A stretch of 22,483 nucleotides of DNA from Saccoglossus kowalevskii (GCF_000003605.2 NW_003130355.1:907554-930036); one strand, 5' to 3'; counted from the first letter of the stretch, positions 11,062 through 19,636 are shown. Notes: generated from the letters alone by a model not told the origin. A program made the numbers and translations.

Positions 11062-11301
11062 ATGGCGACACCCGAGAAACACCGTGTCACGGTGCATTCG
11101 TGCATCAGTACACCGAAGAAATACATACATATTGTTGCGGACGACTATTGTAGACTGTGTTCGTGTAGTCTTCGAGTTTGTGGACAGTTAAAGTCGTGTG
11201 TGAATTTATTCAAGCCAGGAAAAGCAGGAGGGATAACCTGCCCGACCACGTTCAAGTTCAAAACGACGTTCCATAACTTTCTCACATTCAATTTGCAATG
11301 A
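11062..11301 (+). CDS. Small Cys-rich protein or first exon with CRLC motif, function unknown
   Basis: An ATG in good context (AGCGATGGCG) opens a 79-codon frame. The first 57 residues look genuinely coding: a short N-terminal part, then DDYCRLCSCSLRVC, then SCVNLFKPGKAGG. Cysteines lie at 14, 30, 33, 35, 40, 46 and 60; the CxxC at 30-33 could be half of a small zinc knuckle. From memory, a YCRLC...NLFKP pattern opens some uncharacterised invertebrate proteins, possibly transposon-derived; I cannot verify this. The last ~20 residues are less convincing. The frame may continue after a splice, or after frameshifts into the frame at 11237-11482. No clear donor site was found. It sits inside the 71-bp inverted repeat, next to the gap. 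No function is assigned. Confidence 0.4.
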   Translation: MATPEKHRVTVHSCISTPKKYIHIVADDYCRLCSCSLRVCGQLKSCVNLFKPGKAGGITCPTTFKFKTTFHNFLTFNLQ

Positions 11302-11482
11302 TGACCGCAGTTCATATGTACTTAGCGACGTGACGGACATTAACAACCATGATGTTGAAAAGGAGTTTGATGAAAATATGCCATTTCCAATTAGAAATCA
11401 TTTTGATTTGATTTATGGATGGCGAGCACCGACACTCCGATCCGATGAACTAATCAAATCTAAAATGGCGCGTGTCACGTGA
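11237..11482 (+). pseudogene. Open stretch that may continue the Cys-rich frame after frameshifts
   Basis: This frame is open for 81 codons between a TAA (11234-11236) and a TGA (11480-11482). It reads smoothly from about 11290: DDRSSYVLSDVTDINNHDVE, then later FPIRNHFDLIYGWRAP. It has no good start codon and overlaps the preceding frame in a different phase. Either the two frames belong to one gene broken by indels or sequence error, or this is a chance open frame. No domain is recognised. Confidence 0.22.
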
Positions 11483-11483
11483 C
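11474..11483. promoter_or_regulatory. Palindromic E-box GTCACGTGAC with nearby YY1-like site
   Basis: GTCACGTGAC is a perfect 10-bp palindrome matching the extended E-box bound by USF/MITF/TFE-type bHLH-Zip factors. It is preceded by AAAATGGCGCG (11463-11473, YY1-like) and followed by GTGGGCG (11503-11509). A CCAATCAC lies near 11541. Together they suggest a promoter, but no transcript can be assigned and the site overlaps a possible coding frame. Confidence 0.3.
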
Positions 11484-11579
11484 TTTGTTTACTAAAGATA
11501 GCGTGGGCGTTTGATTGACACTCAACTCATTAGTATTCCACCAATCACAGCTACATCTACTTTCTGGATGTGCGCAGTC

Positions 11580-11650
11580 AAATTGTATAGGAGACAAGCT
11601 GGAGTCTCGTGTGGCGATAGCGATAACACCGGGACGAATGGTCTGGGGTA
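11580..11650 (-). repeat. Right arm of the perfect 71-bp inverted repeat
   Basis: Exact reverse complement of 10458-10528. Its outer end (GGTCTGGGGTA) lies only 2 bp from the first base of the MITE copy at 11653. Confidence 0.9.
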
Positions 11651-11652
11651 AA

Positions 11653-11942
11653 TAAAAGGACGATGGTCGTCACACCACGCATGCGCATGATATGAGTCTC
11701 ATCTGAACAAAGATGGCGAATTTGACTGTTGCACAAACGAACGAACACAAACTGAGTCTTTACCAAGCTTTAAATATGTATTTGTTTCGGTGATAGGATG
11801 GTATCGAAGAAATCGCCGACAGTAATTAGTGCACTTTGCGCCCAGGTAAAAACTCCATTAAAAGAGCGCACTGGATTGTGGGAAAATCAATGTTATCAAC
11901 ACAAATGTCGCATGCGTTGCGTGACGACCACTGGCCTTTATA
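11653..11942 (+). mobile_element. MITE-like element, copy A (about 290 bp)
   Basis: Terminal inverted repeats: left TAAAAGGACGATGGTCGTCA, and the complement of the right end TATAAAGGCCAGTGGTCGTC. The interior matches copy B (12581-12874) in opposite orientation. Shared blocks are GAACAAAGATGGCGA, CAAACTGAG, AAGCTTTAA, TTGCGCCCAG, AAGAGCGCA and GGATTGTGGGAAAATCAATG. The target site may be TA. No conserved frame exists between the copies, so the open frame at 11798-12037 is not a gene. It is presumably mobilised by a transposase elsewhere in the genome; superfamily not identified. Confidence 0.7.
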
Positions 11943-12486
11943 TTTATTACCGTTGTCTTAGATTAACATTGAACGCATTTCTGAATACAGAGGGCGCTAT
12001 TATTCAGCTTATAGTATTCAGCTCCGCGGGACAGTAGAAGTATATAACTCAGAAAAGCATCGGCGGTAATACATTAATCCAAAATCACATATTTACCAAA
12101 GCATATATATTCAAACATGACCATTTTACAGATTTCACAATTCAGAGTTTCAATGTTCCATATTTCCGGGGTTTTCCCATGACCTCGTTCTGATGTATCC
12201 ATGTTCCCGAGATTTCCGACAATTCCACTTTAACTTCAACGATTTCAGCAACGCCTACATTTTTAATTGCACTGACACCAACCATACGTTTACCCATATG
12301 CTGTTGTACTGTGTATGATAATTTATCTCGGCACTGGAATCAATGGGAAGTCACTTACAACATTCTACCCGGTTGGCTACTCTTCAGACAGGCCAATCAG
12401 AGAGAAGCTTGTTTGTTTTTCCGACGTGTCAAATTCCGCCTTGTATGTATGCTTCGACTAAACTGCTATTACTGACCTTCAATGGA
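11943..12486. other. Sequence between MITE copies, no gene seen
   Basis: No recognisable exon. It contains several CCGGGG/CCGAGA-type C/G runs around 12166-12215. A plus-strand open frame starting at 12343 runs into copy B and is not supported. Confidence 0.4.
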
Positions 12487-12512
12487 TCCCACGACGACCA
12501 CCGCACTTTAAT
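12487..12512 (-). repeat. Short end fragment of the MITE family
   Basis: TCCCACGACGACCACCGCAC followed by TTTAA matches the right end of copy B (CGACGACCACCACTATTTAA). It faces the left end of copy B, 70 bp away. The rest of the element it came from is not recognisable. Confidence 0.5.
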
Positions 12513-12580
12513 AGCATACATTTCGGGCAAGTCATTTTGTGATGACGTTATTATGTACTCGGGACCATTTAGGTTAACAT

Positions 12581-12874
12581 TAAAAGGCGGTGGTCGTCGC
12601 GCCGACATTTTTGTTGCTAAACATTGATTTTCCCACAATCCATTGCGCTCTTCTAATGGAATTCACGAGCACGAGTTTTGATCTGGGCGCAACATGCAAT
12701 AATTACCCCCGGTGACTCCTTCGATATCATCCAATCACCAAGGAAATTACATAATTAAAGCTTAGTAACGTCTCAGTTTGTACTCGTTGGTCTGCGAAAC
12801 AGACAATGTCGCCATCTTTGTTCATATGAGTTCCATATCTCGCGCATACGTGACGCGACGACCACCACTATTTA
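12581..12874 (-). mobile_element. MITE-like element, copy B (about 294 bp), inverted relative to copy A
   Basis: Left end TAAAAGGCGGTGGTCGTCGC; complement of the right end TTAAATAGTGGTGGTCGTCG. The interior is the reverse complement of copy A, by eye about 70-75% identical overall and near 90% around the CCCACAATCC block. It carries TCGCCATCTTTG (12809-12820) and TTTTCCCACAATCC (12628-12641). No supported ORF. Confidence 0.7.
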
Positions 12875-12954
12875 AATATAAAGCTAACTCATTGCTATGT
12901 CAACGTCCATATTACTAACAACTATTCGTGTTGACAATAATAAAATATATTCGG

Positions 12955-14248
12955 CTTAGAAATAAAATAGATATATTAACTAATTATTAACAATTGATGT
13001 GATTTGTCTCTTCAACAAAAACAGTATGTAACACACAGTTCTTAGTTCTGCTATCAAAAATGGAAATACTTTTACATTACGGAATTTTTACGAACGTTTG
13101 TTCGATTATAGGCCACATTTAATACATTTTAATAACATTTTAAAATGTGCACAGTGAATGAAAATATAAAGCTAACTCGTCACTCTTTCTTGTTTCAAAA
13201 CGGTAACAACAACAAACCAGCTTGAACATAAACTTGTTATTTTTTCAATTCTGAATTGGAGAATCTGGCGTAACCGACAAATATGAAATTATGTGTGAAG
13301 ATAAATTTCACCTGTAATTGTATCCAGATAAACCTTTTATGTTGAGTGAACATTCACCTTATTTCATGTTCTACGTTTTGTTTGTATTTCAGTTCATGTT
13401 AATAATCAACAACTACGTCACAAGGCAGCTACTCTGTCATCATAAGTGTTAAATTATTTACTACATTCCACTTTCACTTTCACCAGTCAACGAGGTTAAA
13501 GTTTAGTGTACTTATTTACAAACCCGATTGCCAATCGTAGTTGCACAGCAAACAGATCGACCATAACGAAGCTTACGTTTTGAGGACAACCAGGGTCTAC
13601 TACATGATTAAAGTAGTTGTGAACTTTAAGGTAGGAAACGGCAAATCAACGATTTTATACAAACATTACGAAATGTTTTCTCTTTTTAGTTGAGGTGTGT
13701 TTTACTGTTCCCAATAACCCTGTTTTCCGATGACGTTATAGTAAGTAATCGTGACCATTGAATAACATTTTACTTAATATCCTTTATTTAAATATCCTTA
13801 AACATTTTACAAATTTGTTATGCACGCATTCAGTTTTCAAAATGTTGAACGTGAAATGCAACATTTTCCACTTGTTAAGTTTCTATACATATTTCCAGGT
13901 CATTTATAGCTTTACAATTGTCAATAACTTTGGGGACCTCCTAAATTTGAATAAATAGTGTGTTATAGATTTAAACTTGTCAAAATTCTGCACAATTTCA
14001 ATGTGATTCAGTCATTTAAAAGAGGCCCTCCTGTTTAGATTGCTGTTAGTTCAGCCCTTATTGAAAGTGAAAGCGATATGTCAATTGGTTGAACTTTCTT
14101 TTACGTGATTTGTTCTGCTGGTAGACAGAATTGTTCTCGAGAACAATTGTGCACGCCCGTATCAGGTAATGGTTACTAGGCTTATAAGTGTGTAGTTATA
14201 CACCATACGTTGTTTGTGTATGTCCAAAATTCAGATTGTGATTTAAAG
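12955..14248 (+). repeat. 1.3-kb direct repeat, unit 1
   Basis: From CTTAGAAATAAAATAGAT to GATTTAAAG this segment is nearly the same as 14376-15694, differing by scattered substitutions and short indels. Unit 2 has about 20 extra bases near 15335, GACCCATGGACATACATGAC. No frame is kept between the units, so it is non-coding. It contains IRF-like motifs and a 20-bp palindrome. Confidence 0.92.
14129..14148. repeat. 20-bp perfect palindrome in unit 1
   Basis: AATTGTTCTCGAGAACAATT is its own reverse complement and is also preserved in unit 2 at 15575-15594. It could be a dimeric transcription factor site or a small cruciform; no factor is assigned. Confidence 0.7.
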
Positions 14249-14290
14249 CGGGAGGGTCGTCACCTGCGCACGCGCGGGAATTGAGTCCCA
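14241..14290 (+). repeat. MITE-family end at the junction between the direct-repeat units
   Basis: ATTTAAAGCGGGAGGGTCGT followed by CACCTGCGCACGCGCGG and GAGTCCC. This has the TTTAAAG..GG.GGTCGTCAC layout of the MITE left end, plus the GAGTCYC block seen in copy A and at 1175. The first 8 bp belong also to the end of unit 1. The opposite end is missing. Confidence 0.45.
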
Positions 14291-14375
14291 AGCGATGATG
14301 ACAACACACACTAAAAACGCAAAGGCTCATGAGTAAACGATTGTTTGTAAACAATGACACGCTATGGCCATCTGA

Positions 14376-15694
14376 CTTAGAAATAAAATAGATCGATTAA
14401 CAAATTATTAACAATTGACGTGATTTGTCTCTTCAACAAAAACAGTATGTAACACACAGTTCTTAGTTCTGCTATCAAAAATGGAAATACTTTTACATTA
14501 CGGAATTTTTACGAACAAATGGATTATAGGCCACATTTAATACATTTTAATAACATTTTAAAATGTGAGCAGTGAATGAAAATATAAAGCTAACTCATCA
14601 CTTTTTTTGTTTCAAAACGGTAACAACAACAACAAACCAGCTTGAACATAAACTTGCTATTTTTTCAATTCTGAATTGGAGAATCTGGCGTAACCGACAA
14701 ATATGAAATTATGTGTGAAGATAAATTTCACCTGTAATTGTATCCAGATAAACCTTTTATGTTGAGTGAACATTCACCTTATTTCATGTTCTACGTTTTG
14801 TTTGTATTTCAGTTCATGTTAATAATCAACAACTACGTCACAAGGCAGCTACTCTGTCATCATAAGTGTTAAATTATTACTACATTCCACTTTCACTTTC
14901 ACCAGTCAACGAGGTTAAAGTTTAGTGTACTTATTTACAAACCCGATTGCCAATCGTAGTTGCACAGCAAAGAGATCGACCACAACGAAGCTTACGTTTT
15001 GAGGACAACCAGGGTCTACTACACGATTAAAGTAGTTGTAAACTTTAAGGTAGGAAACGGCAAATCAACGATTTTATACAAACAAAAAGAAATGTTTTCT
15101 CGTTTGAGTTGAGGTGTGTGTTACCCTTCTCTATAACCCCGTTTTGTGATGACGTTATAGTATGTTATCGTGACCATCGAATAGCATTATACTAATATCT
15201 TTTATTGAAATATCCATAAACATTTTACAAATCACTGAGTTGTTATGCACGCATTCACTTTTCAAAATATTGAACGTTAAATGCAACATTTTCCACTTGT
15301 TAAGTTTCTATCCATATTTCTAGGTCATTGACCCATGGACATACATGACTTGTAGCGTTTACGATTGTCAATAACCTTGGTAACCTCCTAAATTTGAATA
15401 CACAGTTTGTTATAGATTTAACTTTGTCAAAATTTCCGTTCATTTTGGATGTGATTTAGTCATTTAAAAGAGTCCCCTGTTTAGATTGCTGTTGGTTCAG
15501 CCCTTACTGAAAGTGAAAGCGATGTGTCAAGTGGTTGAACTTTCTTTTACGTGATTTGTTCTGCTGGTAGACAGAATTGTTCTCGAGAACAATTGTGCAC
15601 GCCCGTATCAGACAATGGTTACTAGGCTTATAAGTGTGTAGTTTTACATCATACGTTGTTTGTATATGTCCGAAATTCAGATTGTGATTTAAAG
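14376..15694 (+). repeat. 1.3-kb direct repeat, unit 2
   Basis: Second copy of 12955-14248, separated from it by 127 bp. Boundaries are sharp: it starts at CTTAGAAATAAAATAGAT and ends at GATTTAAAG before GCTTCAATGG. The 20-bp palindrome recurs at 15575-15594 and GAAAGTGAAA-type motifs at 14891-14900 (complement) and 15509-15518. Confidence 0.92.
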
Positions 15695-17429
15695 GCTTCA
15701 ATGGCCTCATTTTCACTGCTTTGGGGGAGCATAATGTAATCCATGTACATATTCTGAGTGCAAACTTTCACTGCCAATGGTAACTCCTTATGATTATTCC
15801 CAGCATTTATATGAAACACATTCTAGGTTAGATATAGAGTAGCACTGTGAATCAAGGTCTTTGCACAGGATTCTACGAAATGAACATCAATCGTTGGGCA
15901 ATAAATCTTGCAAAAAACATACTAAGACGCCTACCACATCTAATTGTAGCGTTTCTCGGTAAAATTATTTGAGATACACTTCATTGTACTTAGCAGCTAA
16001 ATCATAGATAATTCAGACGCTTGTGGTGGCTTTGTCTGCCCCAGTGGAAAGTGTGGCAAATATAGGCTGGTTTATTGGTTTCATTATTTTCTTCAACCTT
16101 TTAAAACGTTTATATATTTGTATCTAATGGAGGTTTCCTTGTTAAAGTTTACTCAATACTGACCATATTATTCGCAGCTGCTCTACAATAATTAGGGAAG
16201 TCTGGTCTGTTGTCTTTCAATGATAAGGCAACTTCTCCTGCCTACTGGCTCACCCGGGCATTCCTCTCATTCCAGTCTATTTATTGTTTGTTGCCCTGAC
16301 AACCTCATAAATATCTCCATTCCTTCTAACATTTCCCATAATATATAAGTGTGAGGTGTTCATTAAATCTGTTCAGATAAAGGTTAAGTATGAGCCAGAA
16401 AAACATTCATTTCTTGTGACTATCTTTCCAAATAACAAATACAAGAACTAAATGAATGGCCACCTTTCACTGAATGACCTTTCCCAATGCATTGTAACTT
16501 GTCTTGTAGTCAACTCCTCTCACTGATCCCGCTTTGTGTAAGTCTTTGGCCATCAATTTCACATTTAGTGGTGTCAGAATAAGTACTCCTATGGTGTTCT
16601 ACTTTTAGACATTAATAACACATCCCGTTTTCATTCGCCACCTTCCAATGCTCTTTCACTTTGTAGTGTTGTGTGTATATGAATATATGGTGTAGCTGCC
16701 AAACGGATAGTCAGGCAGCTTCCAGGCAGTCTCTGAAGTCCATTTGACGAACTGATGAGGCTTCTTCTTCTCTATTGTGTGAATGCTCAGCAAACTGATC
16801 CAGAAATCCATCGATTCTTTTTGACAGGTTTTTCATCAGTAGTTAGTTACAATCTCTGGTTCTTGTTTATCAGCAATATTCGATTTTGCAAAAAGTACTG
16901 ACAATTGTCAGCAAATGTACTCAATCGGCGACATACAATTGAGATGCAGACGATGTATGATGACAGACCATTTTTTGAATTTATAATGCTAATGCTAACA
17001 AAATCATACTATAGTAAATTCCCAGACAGAATAATAATCAAGGCTGAACAATATAACGTTGAGAGTACAACATGGTTCAAACAGTGACAACACAGGAACA
17101 AAAATTGCGACCTCAATCATTATTCTCATGATTTGCGTGATAGAAGATTATGACAGCGTCCTCATTGTATAAATGATGCGAGTGTCACGAGACAACACTA
17201 AAAACTGTAGTAAATGTGTGAATACAATTATGCAAAACACTGTGTGAAAATGAGTGGGGAGTGTAATTTGCGAGTTAATTAAATCCTCAAAGAAAATAAT
17301 TTTTGAAGAATTCAATACAATAATGTTATACAATAAGTATTCATTTTTATTTGGCGCAAAATATTTCGTTTGTGCAAATAGTTTGTTAATTTACTATCAT
17401 AATCGCTCATATAATTGAACTTTTTTTAG
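15695..17429. other. Intergenic sequence upstream of the TRIM gene
   Basis: No supported gene. The minus strand around 16580-16840 has short open stretches in two frames that look weakly coding but carry stops. A plus-strand frame at 16905-17087 has no recognisable domain. The TRIM promoter and any untranslated first exon should lie here or further upstream; none was recognised. Confidence 0.4.
17421..17429 (+). other. Candidate 3' splice site in the TRIM 5' UTR
   Basis: TTTTTTTAG, preceded by the branch-like ATAATTGAAC, lies 17 bp before the TRIM start codon. The upstream exon was not identified, so this is inference. Confidence 0.4.
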
Positions 17430-17446
17430 ATTATCACTGGTTTAAG

Positions 17447-18616
17447 ATGGCCAGGAATGTTGAAAATACTTCTCAGCTTGTGGATGATATTGACAAGAAA
17501 ATACTCTGCTGTCCTGTATGTCGGGAAAGATTCACAGCACCAAAGATACTGCCATGTGTTCATACATTCTGTGAGGTTTGTCTGAAGACGTGGGTTGAGA
17601 AGAACGGTGGTCAGTTGACTTGTCCAACATGTCGCAAGCTGCATGTCATTCCTCCAGGTGGTATTAGAGCATTAAACAACAATGTTTTTATAAATGAAAT
17701 GCTGGAAATGTTCTCTAAAGTCAAGATTGGCCAAGATGTGTCGAAGTGTGACATGTGTGACTCAACAGCCTTGTTCTGGTGCAAGGACTGTGTCGAGTTC
17801 TTTTGTCAAGATTGTAGTGTACCGCATAGTCGTATGCGAGCTACGAAAAACCACAAATTGATGACAGTGGAAGAGTACCAAGAATTTGAGAAATCCGGTC
17901 AGCGCCAACTCATCCAACCACGATTCTGTACAAATCACCCTGACAAACAACTGGAGTTATTCTGTGATGTGTGTCAAGTCACAGCATGCACGCAGTGTTT
18001 TTTGACCGACCATAACGGATCCGATCATCAAGTCATAGCCTTCGAAGATGCTCTGAATAAATATACTCCAAATTTACACCATCTGATAGATGAACTGGAC
18101 AAACCAGTGACGTCACTGAAATCCGATAAGGAGAAACAGGATCTAGCAATAAATCAGTTCAAACATGAACATATATCGGTGGAAAAACAAATAAAACAAC
18201 ACGTAGCTGAGATTATAGAAGGTTTGAAAAAAGAAGAACAGAGTTTTCTTGCCACGGTGACTGAAGTATTCAACACGCAATACAAAGAATTACAGGCGCA
18301 GATGGAACACATTGAGTTGAACTTGGGACGTGCAGAAAGTATGCAGTCTTATGCTAAAATCTTCCTTCAACATGGTAACCCTGCTGATATTTTATCAGTA
18401 AGAAAGAGTTTAGAAAATGAGATGAAGGAGTTGGGAGCTATCGCACCATTAATACAGGATGAAATTGAAAGTGCCATTAATTTGAATTTCCAGAAAACAA
18501 GTTCACCACTGCTAACTATCGGGGAAGTTACATGTAAACGGAGTGGGAGTAAAAAAAGAAAATCTCACATTCTCACTGGAACCATGCCAAATGGTACGAT
18601 GCCAGAGACAACATAG
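17447..18616 (+). CDS. TRIM/RBCC E3 ubiquitin ligase with RING, two B-boxes and coiled coil
   Basis: An uninterrupted 389-codon frame. The RING finger is complete: C22, C25, C37, H39, C42, C45, C59, C62 (C3HC4), so an E2-binding ubiquitin ligase is expected. B-box1 is complete: C101, C104, C112, C115, C120, C123, H127, H136. B-box2 follows: C161, H164, C173, C176, C181, C184, H189, H194. Residues about 200-345 are helical and charged, as in the antiparallel TRIM coiled coil. The C terminus is short, with a basic cluster KRSGSKKRK (364-372) that could be a nuclear signal. No NHL, filamin, PHD/bromo or SPRY domain follows, so it is a short RBCC-only form. Context AAGATGGCC supports the start. 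A T-rich acceptor-like TTTTTTTAG ends at 17429, so an untranslated 5' exon is likely. Closest known type by domain order is the TRIM2/3/45/56-like group; no orthologue is assigned. Confidence 0.92.
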   Translation: MARNVENTSQLVDDIDKKILCCPVCRERFTAPKILPCVHTFCEVCLKTWVEKNGGQLTCPTCRKLHVIPPGGIRALNNNVFINEMLEMFSKVKIGQDVSKCDMCDSTALFWCKDCVEFFCQDCSVPHSRMRATKNHKLMTVEEYQEFEKSGQRQLIQPRFCTNHPDKQLELFCDVCQVTACTQCFLTDHNGSDHQVIAFEDALNKYTPNLHHLIDELDKPVTSLKSDKEKQDLAINQFKHEHISVEKQIKQHVAEIIEGLKKEEQSFLATVTEVFNTQYKELQAQMEHIELNLGRAESMQSYAKIFLQHGNPADILSVRKSLENEMKELGAIAPLIQDEIESAINLNFQKTSSPLLTIGEVTCKRSGSKKRKSHILTGTMPNGTMPETT

Positions 18617-19502
18617 GCATCCACACTGACACCCCGGATGGTGTTTAAGAGGTAAGATACATATGACCAAGTGTACATGGGATATCAAAATGTAAAAACG
18701 CCACTTCACATCATGAGCATATTTTCGTTGACAAGTCTCATCACGTACAGTGTATTGTAGATGCGTTTCATTAATATTACAACAGTATCGTCCTTTTAGT
18801 GAACTGGAAACTGGTTTTGGAAACGAACTGAATGTTCAGATAAAAAAATCGCTTGAGATACAAATTATAATCCACGACAAACAAACATATGTATTTCTAT
18901 TTCATTCAGGAAATGTTCTATCAATAACTCCAGCGAAATGCATAAAGATGACGATTGAAGTTCTGCTTTTGATTCGATTAGAATATTAAAAATTAGAACC
19001 GCTCTACATGCTGTGACACTCATAGTAAAATCTACGGTTGTCTCCAACAAAGAATTGACAAAGAGTTTAGTTCACAAACATTAGGTTCTCGAATAACCGC
19101 TCGTGTCAATATACAATGTACAAAGAGTAGAGATCTCTTGGATACAACCACCTGTGGCGTTAACTTCAAAACAATTTGAAATAGTTTTCGTTGCAAACAT
19201 CGCAAACGTTAAATAATTGTGCACACTGGTACAATACACATATTCTTTAAGACGGGCCCACTATTGACACAGTGATTTTGTCATATAAGTTGTCGAACAA
19301 CGTTGACATAGTTTTAGCCGTACATGAATCACAATCAGCTATCTAATATATTCTAACTGATGAACGACAAACGTTTTGAGTGATACTGCTAGTGCTGACG
19401 ATAGGAAAGTTGTATTTTGGTTCGTAGATGAGTTTAAACCCTGGCGTTTATGTGTAATGAGTGGTACATGGAAGTAATTTATAATTTATAACTTTTTTAC
19501 AG
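18617..19502 (+). other. Region between the TRIM stop codon and the SH3 exon
   Basis: Holds the TRIM 3' UTR and probably intron sequence of the SH3 gene. A donor-like AGAG/GTAAGA lies near 18650, just after the TRIM stop, and an ATTAAA at 18985-18990 is a possible poly(A) signal. The open frame at 18750-18989 contains FSELETGFGNELNV, vaguely SH3-like, but has no usable splice donor, so it is not called. Confidence 0.35.
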
Positions 19503-19590
19503 CTGATGAAATGATTCTGATTGGTGGCTAGGTGTTGGTCCTGACAATTCAGTTGGCAGTTTCCCAGCAAACTATGTGGAAGAAATATGA
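19503..19590 (+). CDS. Terminal exon of an SH3-domain protein, with a one-base frameshift
   Basis: After a T-rich acceptor (TTTTTTACAG, ending 19502) the sequence encodes NDSDWWLGVGPDNSVGSFPA then NYVEEI and a TGA (19588-19590). The WW pair, the G.FPANYV signature and the ending are the C-terminal half of an SH3 domain, which binds proline-rich peptides. In this frame the first two codons of the exon are TGA TGA. If one A is missing from the AAA run at 19509-19511, the upstream bases read A-D-E-N before DSDWW, exactly what an SH3 n-Src loop would have. So either the exon is a pseudogene or the assembly has a 1-nt error. The N-terminal half of the domain and the rest of the protein were not found in the window. 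AATAAA follows 46 bp after the stop. Confidence 0.55.
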
Positions 19591-19636
19591 CTTTATCTGT
19601 TTTTGTTTACTCAGTCAGATCTGTAAAATGTCTCTT

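Noticed and set aside
10343-11126. Long open frames across the N gap
   Set aside because: Unknown bases cannot contain stops, so the frames are an artefact of the gap.
11798-12037. 79-codon plus-strand frame
   Set aside because: It starts inside MITE copy A and is not kept in copy B.
12343-12638. Open frames on both strands overlapping the MITE ends
   Set aside because: They cross the left end of copy B and show no recognisable protein features.
12955-15694. Direct repeats as LTRs of a retrotransposon
   Set aside because: The units are only 127 bp apart, lack TG...CA ends, and no gag/pol sequence, primer-binding site or polypurine tract lies between them.
16580-16840. Minus-strand stretch that looks weakly coding (e.g. 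KRIDGFLDQFAEHSHNREEE)
   Set aside because: Two different frames look equally plausible, both hit stops within about 40 codons, and no family is recognised. Too weak to call even as a pseudogene.
18750-18989. Open frame with FSELETGFGNELNV as the missing first half of the SH3 domain
   Set aside because: The RT-loop spacing is unusual, no consensus splice donor follows, and the phase does not fit the SH3 terminal exon.
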